Shown: positions 38,546-49,466 of the stretch, piece by piece
How positions within the stretch are numbered: position 1 is the first letter of the stretch
How the letters are laid out: each line of letters begins with the position of its first letter
Origin: Pseudomonas sp. 8O
GTDB lineage: Bacteria > Pseudomonadota > Gammaproteobacteria > Pseudomonadales > Pseudomonadaceae
Direction: 5' to 3'
Assembly (NCBI RefSeq): GCF_902506495.1
Contig: NZ_LR733264.1
Coordinates: forward strand, 2,212,649 to 2,276,648
DNA length: 64,000 nt
The notes under the pieces: generated by a model
What the model saw: only the letters and a program-made list of their open reading frames with translations
The model's database searches: none
What the model was told of the DNA's origin: nothing
Translations under genes and position numbers: made by a program

Positions 38546-39325
38546 TCAGATGCTGAGAATCCAGTCGTAATCGACGATCAGCGGCGCATGCTGGGAGAAG
38601 CGCGGCTGACGTGGCAGGCGTGCGCTGCGCACACTACGGCGCATGCCCGGAGTGAGCAGCTGGTAGTCGAAGCGGTAGCCCAGGTTGAGCATTTCCGCCT
38701 GCTCGTTATCCGGCCACCAGCTGAACTGGTCGCCTTCGCGGCTGACTTCGCGCAGGGCGTCGACATAACCCATATTGCCGACCACCTCATCCATCCAGGC
38801 GCGCTCGGGCGCCAGGAAACCTGGTGATTGCTGGCAGTCGCGCCAGTTCTTCACGTCCAGCTTCTGGTGCGCTACATGCAGCGAGCCGCAGTAGATGTAC
38901 TCGCGACGCTTGCGGCGTTGCTTGTCCAGATAATGGGTGAAGTCGTCCATGAACTTGAATTTCTGATTCAAGCTCTCGTCACCGTCCCGCCCGCTTGGCA
39001 GGAGCAGGGTGGCGATACTTACCTTGTCGAAATCGGCCTGCAGGTAGCGCCCGTAGCGATCGGCCATCTCGAAGCCGAGGCCGCTGATCACCGCCTTGGG
39101 TTGCAATCGCGAGTAGAGCGCCACGCCACCTTGGCTGGGCACTTCACCGTCGCATGCATAGAGGAAATAACCATCCAGTTGGAAGGCTTGGTCGTCCATT
39201 TCAAAGGCGGAGGCACGGGTGTCTTGCAGGCAGATCACGTCGGCATTCTGGGCTTGCAGCCAGCTGAGCAGACCTCGCTCGGCCGCAGCCTGAATACCAT
39301 TCACGTTCACACTGATGATCCGCAT
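38546..39325 (-). CDS. crc: Catabolite repression control protein Crc
   Basis: Crc works with Hfq to repress translation of catabolic mRNAs when preferred carbon sources are present. The 259-residue product has the exonuclease III-like fold (MRIISVNVNGIQAAAERG, ICLQDTRASAF, YCGSLHVAH). Length equals that of P. aeruginosa Crc. It diverges from pyrE. Confidence 0.94.
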   Translation of the reverse strand: MRIISVNVNGIQAAAERGLLSWLQAQNADVICLQDTRASAFEMDDQAFQLDGYFLYACDGEVPSQGGVALYSRLQPKAVISGLGFEMADRYGRYLQADFDKVSIATLLLPSGRDGDESLNQKFKFMDDFTHYLDKQRRKRREYIYCGSLHVAHQKLDVKNWRDCQQSPGFLAPERAWMDEVVGNMGYVDALREVSREGDQFSWWPDNEQAEMLNLGYRFDYQLLTPGMRRSVRSARLPRQPRFSQHAPLIVDYDWILSI

Positions 39326-39405
39326 AAATGGCCCCCAAAAACACGTGCGTGTATGATACCCGAGCTCACCTCATTTAGCTAAATCCGTGCCGTCCGGGAC
39401 TTTTC

Positions 39406-40047
39406 ATGCAAGCGTACCAGCGCGATTTCATTCGCTTTGCCATCGAACGCGGTGTTCTGCGTTTCGGTCAGTTCACCCTCAAGTCCGGGCGTACCAGCCC
39501 TTATTTCTTCAATGCCGGCCTGTTCGACAGCGGTCTGGCGCTGGCTCAGCTGGGGCGTTTTTACGCGGCGGCAATCGTTGACAGCGGTATCGACTTCGAC
39601 GTGCTGTTCGGCCCGGCCTACAAGGGTATTCCGCTGGCGGCGACCACTGCAGTGGCGCTGGCCGAGCATCATCAGCGCGATCTGCCCTGGTGCTTCAACC
39701 GCAAGGAAGCCAAGGACCATGGCGAGGGCGGCACCCTGGTCGGTGCGCCACTCAAGGGTCGGGTGCTGATCGTCGATGACGTGATCACCGCCGGCACCGC
39801 GATTCGTGAGGTGATGCAGATCATCCAAGGCCAGGGCGCGCAGGCTGCCGGCACGTTGATCGCGCTGAACCGCCAGGAGCGTGGTCAGGGCGAGCTTTCC
39901 GCCATTCAGGAAGTCGAGCGCGACTTCGGCATGCCCGTAGTGAGTATCGTGTCACTCGAACAGGTATTGGAATATCTGGCAGGGGATGCTGAACTGAAGC
40001 AATATCTGCCGGCTGTCGAAGCCTATCGCGCCGAGTACGGAATCTAG
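39406..40047 (+). CDS. pyrE: Orotate phosphoribosyltransferase PyrE
   Basis: PyrE joins orotate to PRPP in pyrimidine synthesis. The 213-residue product has [19 protein letters not shown], the catalytic loop region [11 protein letters not shown] and the PRPP-binding motif [14 protein letters not shown] possible -10 (TATGAT, 39353-39358) lies 47 bases upstream. Confidence 0.96.
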   Translation: MQAYQRDFIRFAIERGVLRFGQFTLKSGRTSPYFFNAGLFDSGLALAQLGRFYAAAIVDSGIDFDVLFGPAYKGIPLAATTAVALAEHHQRDLPWCFNRKEAKDHGEGGTLVGAPLKGRVLIVDDVITAGTAIREVMQIIQGQGAQAAGTLIALNRQERGQGELSAIQEVERDFGMPVVSIVSLEQVLEYLAGDAELKQYLPAVEAYRAEYGI

Positions 40048-40067
40048 CCCTAGCACAAGGTCGTCTT

Positions 40068-40670
40068 ATGCCTGCACCGCTCCTGACCCGCTGTACGCTG
40101 CTCTGTAGCCTGCTACTGCCGCTGTCTGGTGTGGCTGCCGAGCTGTATCGCTATGTCGATGACAAGGGTGTGACGGTGCTCAGTCGCCAGGGTGTGCCGC
40201 CGGAGTTCATCGGCAAGGGTTACGAGGTGCTCAATGATCAGGGGCGGGTGCTGCGCGTGATCCCGCCGGCCCCGACGCCTGAAGAGTTTGCACGCATGCA
40301 GGCGGACAAGGCGCGCGCCAGCAGCGATGCCCAGTTGCTGCGTCTGTACACCAATCTCGATGATGTTGACCGTGCCCGTGAGCGCAAGCTGGCCGAACTC
40401 GACAGTGTCACCAGCGTCGCGCGTGGCAATCTGCAGTCGGTGCGTACTCAGCAGGCCAACTTGCAGAGCCAGGCTGCCGACCATGAGCGTGCCGGGCGCC
40501 AGGTACCGGAGCATTTGCTGGCGCAGATCAACAACCTCAAGGAAGAGCAGCGGCGCCTGCAGCGTGATATCGCCCGTTACAAGGAGACGCGCACCCAGGC
40601 CGAGGCGGGTTTTGCCGCTGATCGTGCGCGCCTGGCCGAGTTGTTTGGCGAGCCGCAGAAAAAGCCTTAG
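40068..40670 (+). CDS. DUF4124-domain exported coiled-coil protein
   Basis: A 200-residue protein with a signal peptide (residues 1-23, ending GVAAEL), an N-terminal DUF4124 segment (LYRYVDDKGVTVLSRQGVP), then a long coiled coil from about 85 to 190 rich in Arg, Gln and Glu. Probably periplasmic; function unknown. It lies 20 bases after pyrE, as in P. aeruginosa. Confidence 0.8.
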   Translation: MPAPLLTRCTLLCSLLLPLSGVAAELYRYVDDKGVTVLSRQGVPPEFIGKGYEVLNDQGRVLRVIPPAPTPEEFARMQADKARASSDAQLLRLYTNLDDVDRARERKLAELDSVTSVARGNLQSVRTQQANLQSQAADHERAGRQVPEHLLAQINNLKEEQRRLQRDIARYKETRTQAEAGFAADRARLAELFGEPQKKP

Positions 40671-40722
40671 GGCTTTTGGAGGCTCTGGGGTGGTCGCTTT
40701 GCCCTCACCCGCCCTGCGGGCA

Positions 40723-40772
40723 CCCTCTCCCGGAGGGAGAGGGTCATCAGAAGGCCGCGTAGCGGCCGCTTT

Positions 40773-40774
<2 letters not shown>
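40723..40774 (+). terminator. Paired hairpins ending the pyrE side
   Basis: A dispersed-repeat hairpin (CCCTCTCCC and its complement, 40723-40743) is followed by GGCCGC-GTA-GCGGCC (40753-40767) and a CTTTTT tail. The tail's last bases are also the argB stop region on the other strand, so the site serves convergent genes. Confidence 0.65.
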
Positions 40775-41702
<928 letters not shown>

Positions 41703-44285
41703 TCAAAAGGGCAGTTGCAGGTCGGGGGCGACCTTTAGCAGCTGAACACGGAACACATCCTGGATACGCTCCAGCTCTTCCTGGGTGTCGGCTTCGAAGC
41801 GCAGCACCAGCACCGGTGTGGTGTTGGACGCACGAATCAGACCCCAACCCTTGGGATAGTCGACGCGCACGCCATCGATGCTGGTGATGTTCGCTTCGCC
41901 CCACTGGCCTTCACGCTGCAGGCGTTCGATCATGCCGAACTTGGTCTGCTCGGTGACCTTGATGTTGATTTCCGGCGTTGAAATGTCGCTGGGGAAGGCG
42001 CTGAACACCTGCTCGGCGTTGCGTTTTTCGAGGCTGAGGATTTCCAGCAGACGGGCAGCACTGTAGATGCCGTCATCGAAACCGTACCAGCGCTCCTTGA
42101 AGAAGATGTGACCGCTCATCTCGCCGGCCAGCAGGGCACCGGTTTCCTTCATTTTCTTCTTGATCAGCGAGTGGCCGGTCTTCCACATCACCGGGCGACC
42201 GCCGTAGCCGCTGATCAGCGGGGTCAGGCGACGGGTGCATTTGACGTCGAAGATGATGTCGGCGCCGGGGTTGCGCGAGACCACGTCCTTGGCAAACAGC
42301 ATCAGCAGGCGATCCGGGTAGACGATATTGCCGGTGTTGGTCACCACGCCGACACGGTCTCCGTCACCGTCGAACGCCAGGCCCAGGTCGGCGTTCTCCG
42401 CTTTGACGCGGGCGATCAGATCGACCAGGTTCTCCGGTTTGCCCGGGTCCGGGTGGTGGTTGGGGAAGGTGCCGTCCACTTCGCAGAACAGCGGAATCAC
42501 GCTGCAGCCCAGGGCTTCGATCAGTTGCGGGGCGATCACGCCGGCGGCGCCGTTACCGCAGTCGACCACCACGCGCAGCGGCTTGGCCATGGCGATGTCG
42601 TCACGGATGGTCTTGAAGTAGCGTTGCAGGACGTCGACCTGCTGCACGCTGCCGACGCCGCTGGCCAGGTCGTTGTTGTCCAGGCGGGTCTTCAGCGCGA
42701 GGATCTGCTCGTTGGCCAGGGTGTCGCCCGCGATGATGATCTTGAAGCCGTTGTAGTCCGGCGGGTTGTGGCTGCCGGTGAGCATGACGGCCGAGCGGCC
42801 TTCCAGCACGTTGGCGGCGAAGTACACCACAGGGGTCGGCACCATGCCGATATCGGTCACTTCGCAGCCGCAGTCGAGCAGGCCCTGTACCAGTTGTTGC
42901 AGCAGTTCCGGGCCGGAGAGGCGGCCGTCGCGGCCAACGATGACCTTGGGCTCGCCCTGGGCCAGGCTCTGCGAGCCGATGGCGCGGCCAATCCAGTAGG
43001 CGTATTCGGCGGTCAGGGTGTCGCCCACCACCCCACGGATGTCGTAGGCGCGGAAGATGTCGTCGGGAAGTTTAGGGGCGCTTTGGCGAGTGCTCATTGC
43101 GGGGTTCTGCTCCAGTCCCAGGAGATCCTGGTCTTCATCGAGAATGTCGATATCGAGGATATCGGTGTCCTGAAACAGCGGGTCGACCAGCTCGGCTGCC
43201 GGCTGAGCGGCGGGTGCCGCAGCTGTTCCTTTAACGGGGGTACTGCTGCCTTCAGGGCCACTGCGGCGCGGCAATCGCGCCAGGCTTTGGGCCAGTGCAT
43301 CGAGAACCGGCATGCTGAGGCTGAAGGCTTTGACGTTCTTACCGGCGGAGAGTTCTTTGAGCATTTGCCCGAGTTGCTGGGCGTCGAGATTGACGCGCCG
43401 CTGCAGCGCGCCCTGCACCAGGATCATGCCGATCAGTGCGCCGCCCAATGCAAGCAGGAACGCGAGGCCGAGCATCGCGGGAGAAATGCTGCCTTGAGCC
43501 AGGCCGGGGCCGGGGGCGAAGCTGATCTTCCAGTAGGGGTTGCCGGTGGCGAAGGTCTGCGCAGCGGCTGCATCGCCTGCCTGACCGCGCTGTAGCAGAA
43601 TCTGCGGCGGTGTGTTGGCGAACTGCTGCACCAGCTGCACCTGGCCATACTCTGGCGGTAGCGCCGGCACGGCTGCGAACAGTCGCTGCAGGTCGAAAGC
43701 CAGCAGCAGCGTACCCTGTGCCGGCTGGTTCTCACTCAGGCGCAGCGCCACGGCACTGTATGCCAGCCAGCGCTCACCCACGCGATAGGCTTCGATAGCG
43801 GGTTGCTGACCGCTTTCAGTGCGGCGCAGCATATCCAGGCCGGCGAAGTTCATCGGCGCGATGCGGGACGTGTTCTGTACCGCTTCGCCGCGGCGATTGA
43901 GATGGGCATCGATCACGCCATCCCAGTAGCCCAGGCGCCGCTCGACTTCACTGACCCGCAGGTTGTCGCCGCTTTGCAGTGCTTGCAACAGCTCCGGGTT
44001 GCGTGCTGCGGCGAGGCTGTCGGCTTGTAATTGCTTGAGCACCTGCTGCACGGCAGAGGCCTGGCTACTGCCCATGGCCTGCACCAGCTCTGTCTGGCGT
44101 GCCTGGCTGCTGCTGTTGTCGGCAAACCACAGCAGCGCGGCGCCTGCGGCCCCACCGATCAGTGCGGCCAGCAGACCGGGTAGCAGTGCGCCCTGCAAGG
44201 GGTTAGCCTTCTTGCCCTTGGGCTTGCTCGGCACCAGGCTGGCAGCCGCGTTGGCTTCCTTGGCGGTACGCTTGAAGAGTTTCAC
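41703..44285 (-). CDS. algC: Phosphomannomutase/phosphoglucomutase AlgC, long form
   Basis: AlgC interconverts hexose 1- and 6-phosphates for alginate, LPS and rhamnolipid precursors. The 860-residue chain has a 396-residue N-terminal extension with membrane helices near 32-55 and 265-290 flanking a presumed periplasmic sensor-like segment. The catalytic enzyme of 464 residues starts at the internal ATG at 43097. Catalytic motifs are TGSHNPPDYNG (phosphoserine), FDGDGDRVGVV (metal) and GEMSGHIFF (sugar). The frame is open through both parts, so either one fused protein or two start sites are possible. Confidence 0.93.
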   Translation of the reverse strand: MKLFKRTAKEANAAASLVPSKPKGKKANPLQGALLPGLLAALIGGAAGAALLWFADNSSSQARQTELVQAMGSSQASAVQQVLKQLQADSLAAARNPELLQALQSGDNLRVSEVERRLGYWDGVIDAHLNRRGEAVQNTSRIAPMNFAGLDMLRRTESGQQPAIEAYRVGERWLAYSAVALRLSENQPAQGTLLLAFDLQRLFAAVPALPPEYGQVQLVQQFANTPPQILLQRGQAGDAAAAQTFATGNPYWKISFAPGPGLAQGSISPAMLGLAFLLALGGALIGMILVQGALQRRVNLDAQQLGQMLKELSAGKNVKAFSLSMPVLDALAQSLARLPRRSGPEGSSTPVKGTAAAPAAQPAAELVDPLFQDTDILDIDILDEDQDLLGLEQNPAMSTRQSAPKLPDDIFRAYDIRGVVGDTLTAEYAYWIGRAIGSQSLAQGEPKVIVGRDGRLSGPELLQQLVQGLLDCGCEVTDIGMVPTPVVYFAANVLEGRSAVMLTGSHNPPDYNGFKIIIAGDTLANEQILALKTRLDNNDLASGVGSVQQVDVLQRYFKTIRDDIAMAKPLRVVVDCGNGAAGVIAPQLIEALGCSVIPLFCEVDGTFPNHHPDPGKPENLVDLIARVKAENADLGLAFDGDGDRVGVVTNTGNIVYPDRLLMLFAKDVVSRNPGADIIFDVKCTRRLTPLISGYGGRPVMWKTGHSLIKKKMKETGALLAGEMSGHIFFKERWYGFDDGIYSAARLLEILSLEKRNAEQVFSAFPSDISTPEINIKVTEQTKFGMIERLQREGQWGEANITSIDGVRVDYPKGWGLIRASNTTPVLVLRFEADTQEELERIQDVFRVQLLKVAPDLQLPF

Positions 44286-44323
44286 GTGGGTGCTCCTCGG
44301 CGGGTCGTCCTGTGGGGGATGAA

Positions 44324-44779
44324 TCAGTGGCTACCGGAGTGGCCGAAGCCGCCGGCGCCACGTTGAGTCTCGTCGAACTGCTCGACCAACTCGAAGTGGG
44401 CCTGCACCACCGGTACCAGTACCAACTGGGCGATACGTTCGCCGATGGCGATGGTGAAAGGCGTCTGGCCACGGTTCCAGCACGAGACCATCAGTTCGCC
44501 CTGGTAATCCGAGTCGATCAGGCCGACCAGGTTGCCGAGCACGATGCCGTGTTTGTGGCCGAGGCCCGAGCGCGGCAGGATCATCGCGGCCAGGCCAGGG
44601 TCGCCGATGTAGATCGACAACCCCGTCGGAATCAGCACGGTCTGGCCTGGCTCGAGGACGATCTCCTCCTTGAGCATGGCGCGCAGGTCGAGGCCGGCGG
44701 AACCGGGTGTGGCGTATTGCGGCAGCGGAAATTCCTGGCCGAGGCGGGGGTCGAGGATCTTGGCTTGCAGAGCGTGCAT
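44324..44779 (-). CDS. dut: dUTP diphosphatase Dut
   Basis: Dut hydrolyses dUTP to keep uracil out of DNA and supply dUMP. The 151-residue trimer-type enzyme shows motifs [33 protein letters not shown] and the C-terminal [10 protein letters not shown]. It sits two bases after coaBC, the common pairing. Confidence 0.96.
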   Translation of the reverse strand: MHALQAKILDPRLGQEFPLPQYATPGSAGLDLRAMLKEEIVLEPGQTVLIPTGLSIYIGDPGLAAMILPRSGLGHKHGIVLGNLVGLIDSDYQGELMVSCWNRGQTPFTIAIGERIAQLVLVPVVQAHFELVEQFDETQRGAGGFGHSGSH

Positions 44780-44781
44780 GG

Positions 44782-45990
44782 TCAGTTCTTGTTCAGTCGT
44801 TCGGCGATAAGGGTGATCAATTGGCGGGCGATCTTGCCCTTGCTGGTCTGGGCGAAGCTGGTTTGCTGCAGCCCACGGTCGATCACGGTGATGGCGTTCT
44901 CTTCACTATTGAAGCCGATGCTGGGGTTGGCCACATCATTGGCGACGATCAGGTCGAGATTCTTGTCGCGCAGCTTGCGCGAGGCGTATTCGAGCAGGTT
45001 CTCGGTCTCGGCGGCGAAGCCCACGCTGAACGGGCGATCTTCGCGGCCGGCGATGGTGGCGAGGATATCCGGGTTGCGCACCATTTGCAGGAGCATCCCT
45101 TCGCCACTGCTGGGGTCTTTCTTCAATTTGTGCTGGGCTACCACTTCCGGGCGGTAGTCGGCTACTGCCGCGGCGGCAATCAGCACGTCACAAGGCATGG
45201 CCGCTTCGCAAGCGGCGAGCATGTCGCGAGCGCTGACCACGTCGATGCGGCTGACCCGGTCCGGCGTCGGCAGGTGCACCGGGCCGCTGACCAGAGTCAC
45301 TCGCGCGCCAGCTTCGGCAGCGGCCTCGGCCAGGGCGAAGCCCATCTTGCCGGAGCTGTGGTTGGTGATGTAGCGCACCGGATCGATGTTTTCCTGGGTC
45401 GGGCCGGCGGTAATCAGGATGTGCAGGCCGTCCAGTGCCTGGCGCTGGAAGCAGTCTGCGGCCAGCTGGGCCAGATCATTGGCTTCGAGCATGCGACCGA
45501 GGCCGACATCGCCACAGGCCTGGCTGCCGGATGCCGGGCCGAACAGGCGCATACCGCGACTTTGCAGCAGTTCGAGGTTGGCCTGGGTGGCGGCGTCGCG
45601 CCACATGGCCTGATTCATCGCCGGAGCCAGAGCAATCGGCGCGTCGGTGGCCAGCACCAGGGTGGTGAGCAGGTCGTTGGCCACGCCCTGAGCGAGGCGC
45701 GCGATGAGGTCGGCGGTGGCCGGGGCGATGAGGATCAGATCGGCCCAGCGCGCCAGCTCGATGTGGCCCATCGCCGCTTCGGCGGCCGGGTCGAGCAGGT
45801 CGAGGTGCACGGGGTGGCCGGAAAGGGCCTGCAGGGTCAACGGGGTGATGAACTCGCGTCCGCCCTGGGTCATCACCACGCGGACTTCGGCGCCCTGATC
45901 CTTGAGTCGGCGAACCAGTTCGGCGCTCTTGTAGGCAGCAATACCGCCCCCCACGCCGACGATGATGCGTTTGCGATACAGCCGCTGCAT
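44782..45990 (-). CDS. coaBC: Bifunctional phosphopantothenoylcysteine synthetase/decarboxylase CoaBC
   Basis: CoaBC carries out two steps of coenzyme A synthesis. From the ATG at 45990 the product is 402 residues. The N-terminal flavoprotein decarboxylase domain has [19 protein letters not shown] and PAMNQAMW; the C-terminal synthetase domain (from about 190) has [22 protein letters not shown]. An in-frame extension to 46251 is not family-like. It diverges from radC. Confidence 0.95.
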   Translation of the reverse strand: MQRLYRKRIIVGVGGGIAAYKSAELVRRLKDQGAEVRVVMTQGGREFITPLTLQALSGHPVHLDLLDPAAEAAMGHIELARWADLILIAPATADLIARLAQGVANDLLTTLVLATDAPIALAPAMNQAMWRDAATQANLELLQSRGMRLFGPASGSQACGDVGLGRMLEANDLAQLAADCFQRQALDGLHILITAGPTQENIDPVRYITNHSSGKMGFALAEAAAEAGARVTLVSGPVHLPTPDRVSRIDVVSARDMLAACEAAMPCDVLIAAAAVADYRPEVVAQHKLKKDPSSGEGMLLQMVRNPDILATIAGREDRPFSVGFAAETENLLEYASRKLRDKNLDLIVANDVANPSIGFNSEENAITVIDRGLQQTSFAQTSKGKIARQLITLIAERLNKN

Positions 45991-46129
45991 AGGCCTGCCT
46001 TTTATAAACCGGTGGATGTGCGCCACGTGACCAACGCCTCCCCAGGCCGGCCCCGTGTAAAAAGATGGGCTACGATAGCACAGCGCCCGCAGCGGAACAG
46101 CGGGCGCCTGGCTCGACAAGGAGGTGTAC

Positions 46130-46804
46130 ATGAGCATTCGTGACTGGCCCGCGGCAGAGCGTCCGCGGGAGAAATTGCTGGAGCAGGGCGCGGCGTCGCT
46201 GACCGACGCCGAACTGTTGGCGATCTTTCTGCGTACCGGGGTGACCGGCAAGAGTGCGGTGGACCTGGCGCGTTATCTGCTGAGCGAGTTCGGCAGTCTT
46301 AGAGTCCTTCTGGAAGCCGATCTGGCTGGCTTCAGCCAGCACCTCGGCCTGGGGCCGGCCAAGTACGCCCAACTGCAGGCGGTGCTGGAGATGTCGCGGC
46401 GCCATCTGGCCGAGCGCCTGCGCCGCGATTCGGCGCTGGAAAGCCCGCAGACGGTGCGTGACTACCTCAAGGCGCAGCTGCGCCACGAACCGCATGAGGT
46501 ATTCGGTTGCCTGTTTCTCGATGCCAAACATCGTGTGCTGGCCTTCGAGGTGCTGTTTCGCGGCAGCATCGACAGCGCCAGCGTTTATCCCAGGCAGGTG
46601 GTCAAACGCGCTCTGGCCAACAATGCCGCAGCCGTCATCCTCACTCATAACCACCCATCGGGTGTAGCGGAGCCCAGCCAGGCCGACCGCGTGCTGACCC
46701 AGCGTCTCAAGGATGCCCTGGCGCTGGTCGAGGTGCGCGTGCTCGATCACTTCATCATCGGTGATGGTGAGCCGCTGTCGATGGCCGAGCTCGGCTGGAT
46801 GTAG
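46130..46804 (+). CDS. radC: RadC/JAB-domain DNA repair-associated protein
   Basis: A 224-residue RadC family protein with an N-terminal helix-hairpin-helix region ([19 protein letters not shown]) and a C-terminal JAB metal site ([16 protein letters not shown], the HxH-D pattern). The historical link to recombination repair is doubtful; the biochemical role is unknown. GGAGG precedes the ATG at 46130. Confidence 0.93.
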   Translation: MSIRDWPAAERPREKLLEQGAASLTDAELLAIFLRTGVTGKSAVDLARYLLSEFGSLRVLLEADLAGFSQHLGLGPAKYAQLQAVLEMSRRHLAERLRRDSALESPQTVRDYLKAQLRHEPHEVFGCLFLDAKHRVLAFEVLFRGSIDSASVYPRQVVKRALANNAAAVILTHNHPSGVAEPSQADRVLTQRLKDALALVEVRVLDHFIIGDGEPLSMAELGWM

Positions 46805-46828
46805 GGGCGGCGCTCCTGCAGTGCGTAG

Positions 46829-46846
46829 GGTGGGCTTCAGCCCGCC
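46829..46846. terminator. REP-fragment hairpin between radC and the peptide-binding gene
   Basis: GGTGGGCTTCAGCCCGCC forms a short strong hairpin between two convergent genes. The word GGGTGGGCTTCAGCCC is common in Pseudomonas intergenic repeats. Confidence 0.45.
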
Positions 46847-46857
46847 AGGATGACGGC

Positions 46858-48435
46858 TTATGGTGCCATCTGCACCGAAGCGAAATTCTGCCGGCCGAAC
46901 GGACTGACCTTGTAGCCCTGCACCTTGGCGCTGAGCAGGGCGAAGGCAGTGGGGTGGGCCAGCGGCAGCCACAGCGCCTGCTCCTGAATGATCTGCTGCG
47001 CCTGATGATAGAGGCGGCTGCGCTCATCCTGGTCGCTGCTGGTCTTGCCGTCCGCGATCAGCTTGTCCAGTGCTTCGTCGCAGTAGCGCGCGAAGTTCAG
47101 GCCTGACTCCACCGAGGCGCAGGCGAATTGCGGGGTGAGGAAGTTGTCCGGGTCACCGTTGTCGCCGGCCCAGCCCATGAACAGCAGGTCGTGCTCGCCG
47201 GCCTTGGCGCGGCGGATCAGCTCGCCCCATTCGATCACGCGAATTTCAGCAGCGATGCCGACCTTGGCCAGATCCGCCTGCAGCAACTGCGCGCCGAGGC
47301 TCGGGTTGGGGTTGAGCAGGCTGCCGCTGGGGCGTGTCCAGATGGTGGTTTTGAAGCCGTCAGCCAGGCCCGCTTCGGCCAACAGGGCGCGGGCTTTTTC
47401 CGGTTCGTGCGCGTAGCCGGGCAGTTCGCTGGCATAGCTCCAGGTGTTCGGTGGATAGGGGCCGCTGGCGGGCTCGGCGCTGCCTTCGAACACGGCCTTG
47501 ACGTAGCTGGCCTTGTCGAACGCCAGGTTGATCGCCTGGCGCACCTGCGGTTTGTCCAGTGGTGGGTGCTGGCTGTTGATACCGACGAAGGCGGTCATGA
47601 ACGCGGCGGTCTGCGCGCTTTTCAGTTTGGCGTCGCCGGCGATGGCCTGTACGTCCTGCGGTTTCGGCGACAGGGCGATCTGGCATTCGCCACGGCGCAG
47701 CTTCTGCAGGCGCACGTTGCTGTCCGGAGTGATGGCGAATATCACCCGCTCCACGCCCGGCTTGCCGGCGAAATAGTCCGGGTTGGCGCGGTAGCGCACC
47801 ACGGCATCCTTCTGGAACCGCTCGAAGACGAACGGTCCGCTGCCGATGGGCGCGCTGTTGAGCTTCTGCGGTGTGCCGGCAGCCAGGAGCTTGTCGGCAT
47901 ATTCGGCAGAGTAGATCGAGGCGAAGCCCATGCTCAGGGTGGCGAGGAAGGTGGCATCGCGGCGGTTCAGGGTGATGCGTACGCTCTGGGCATCCGCTGC
48001 CTCGACCTTGGCGATCAGGCTTGGCCACTGCATCGACTGGGCATGTGGGTAGCCACTGGCGGCGACCTTGTGCCAGGGATGCTGGTCGTCGAGCATGCGC
48101 TGGAAGCTGAACAGCACGTCTCGGGCATCGAGCGTGCGGCTGGGCGTGAAGTCGGCGCTTTGGTGAAATTGCACGTCGTCGCGCAGAGTGAAGTCATACA
48201 CCAGGCCGTCGGCGGAGATCGACCAGCTGCGCGCCAGGCTTGGCAGCAGTTTGCCCTGCTCGGCGTCGAATTCCACCAGGCGGTTCATCAGCATGTCCGC
48301 CGAGGCGTTGGTGGTGGTCAGCGAGTTGTACTGCACCACGTCGAAACCCTCGGGACTGGCTTCGGTGCACACACTGAGGGTGGTGGCCTGGGCCAGGATC
48401 GGGGTGCATAGCAGAGCGGCGAGTAGCAGGCGCAT
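46858..48435 (-). CDS. ABC transporter peptide-binding protein (SBP family 5)
   Basis: A 525-residue periplasmic solute-binding protein of the oligopeptide/dipeptide (DppA) family. The signal peptide covers residues 1-17 (MRLLLAALLCTPILAQA), followed by TLSVCTEASPEGFDV and, later, the binding-protein signature region RYRANPDYFAGKPGVERVIF. It probably captures di- or oligopeptides. No permease or ATPase gene adjoins it, so it must share a transporter encoded elsewhere. Confidence 0.92.
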   Translation of the reverse strand: MRLLLAALLCTPILAQATTLSVCTEASPEGFDVVQYNSLTTTNASADMLMNRLVEFDAEQGKLLPSLARSWSISADGLVYDFTLRDDVQFHQSADFTPSRTLDARDVLFSFQRMLDDQHPWHKVAASGYPHAQSMQWPSLIAKVEAADAQSVRITLNRRDATFLATLSMGFASIYSAEYADKLLAAGTPQKLNSAPIGSGPFVFERFQKDAVVRYRANPDYFAGKPGVERVIFAITPDSNVRLQKLRRGECQIALSPKPQDVQAIAGDAKLKSAQTAAFMTAFVGINSQHPPLDKPQVRQAINLAFDKASYVKAVFEGSAEPASGPYPPNTWSYASELPGYAHEPEKARALLAEAGLADGFKTTIWTRPSGSLLNPNPSLGAQLLQADLAKVGIAAEIRVIEWGELIRRAKAGEHDLLFMGWAGDNGDPDNFLTPQFACASVESGLNFARYCDEALDKLIADGKTSSDQDERSRLYHQAQQIIQEQALWLPLAHPTAFALLSAKVQGYKVSPFGRQNFASVQMAP

Positions 48436-48604
48436 GGAGAAGTCCTCATTCCTGGCGTTGACGGCAAGCTTGCAACCCTAGTCGATTTGCCATGAGCTGA
48501 ATACCTGATCGAGGCGACGAGCGGTCAAATCTTGATCAGGCCCCAACGGGCCGGCCCCCGGCGGCTCTGCTGGCTCGGGGTTGGGTTTTATCCTGCGGTT
48601 TTCC

Positions 48605-48633
48605 TTGTTGCCTTCAGGGCTTTCTGGTATAAA
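48605..48633 (+). promoter_or_regulatory. Sigma-70 promoter of rpmB-rpmG
   Basis: TTGTTG at 48605-48610, a 17-base spacer and TATAAA at 48628-48633 form a good sigma-70 site about 150 bases before rpmB. The leader also holds a 7-bp stem (CCAACCC at 48737-48743 with GGGTTGG at 48749-48755) close to the start codon. The rest of the 345-bp gap from 48436 holds nothing I can support. Confidence 0.6.
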
Positions 48634-48780
48634 GCAGCGCTCTTTTCTAGGGGCCCGGTTCTTGCGCTATCCAGTGCGCCCGGTAAGACCCTCGAGAAAC
48701 GCGGCGCCGAGCGCCAATGACATTGAGTTTAAGCGGCCAACCCATGCCGGGTTGGGCATGTGGTTTTAGAGGGCTGAGGC

Positions 48781-49017
48781 ATGTCGAGAGTCTGTCAAGT
48801 TACCGGTAAGGGTCCGGTAACCGGGAACAACATTTCCCACGCAAACAACAAAACCCGTCGTCGTTTCCTGCCGAACCTGCAGCACCATCGCTTCTGGGTC
48901 GAGTCCGAGAAGCGCTTCGTGCGTCTGCGCGTATCTGCCAAAGGCATGCGCGTCATCGACAAGCGTGGCATCGACGTAGTGCTGGCTGAGCTGCGCGCTC
49001 GCGGCGAAAAGGTTTAA
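48781..49017 (+). CDS. rpmB: 50S ribosomal protein L28
   Basis: The 78-residue L28 protein of the large subunit: [29 protein letters not shown] in two consecutive parts, with the typical N-terminal Cys and the C-terminal [16 protein letters not shown]. It is followed 10 bases later by rpmG, the universal pairing. Confidence 0.97.
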   Translation: MSRVCQVTGKGPVTGNNISHANNKTRRRFLPNLQHHRFWVESEKRFVRLRVSAKGMRVIDKRGIDVVLAELRARGEKV

Positions 49018-49027
49018 GGAGAGAGTC

Positions 49028-49183
49028 ATGCGTGAACTGATCCGTTTGGTGTCCAGCGCCGGTACCGGCCACTTCTACACCACCGACAAGAACAAGCGCA
49101 CCACCCCTGACAAGATCGAAATCAAGAAATTCGATCCGGTCGTACGCAAGCACGTGATGTACAAGGAAGCCAAGATCAAGTAA
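49028..49183 (+). CDS. rpmG: 50S ribosomal protein L33
   Basis: A 51-residue L33 protein ([18 protein letters not shown]..., ending [11 protein letters not shown]), with GGAGAG before the ATG. It lacks the CxxC zinc ribbon pairs seen in some L33 proteins, so it is the zinc-free type. A terminator follows. Confidence 0.97.
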   Translation: MRELIRLVSSAGTGHFYTTDKNKRTTPDKIEIKKFDPVVRKHVMYKEAKIK

Positions 49184-49203
49184 TTGATCGGCTGCCTGCA
49201 AAG

Positions 49204-49233
49204 AAGCCCGCCCTGATCGGCGGGCTTTTTTTT
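49204..49233 (+). terminator. Intrinsic terminator of rpmB-rpmG
   Basis: AAGCCCGCC at 49204-49212 pairs with GGCGGGCTT at 49219-49227 and is followed by an unbroken T-run. Confidence 0.93.
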
Positions 49234-49466
49234 GCCCGTGTTTCCCCCTCGGACTCGCGCCTGCGCGGCTCATTTGTGCGGGGCGGTTGGCGCGGCTATT
49301 GGTCGCGCATTTTTTTGCGCAACTCGCTCACCTGCGACTTACGTCACACAACACCTCGGTTTAGACTGCGCCGTTGCCGTGGAACTGACTCATCCATCAG
49401 CTTTTTGGTGGATGTGGGTACATGGGGTTCGGGCATCCTCCGTTCGTCATTCGCCCAGAGGCTCGC

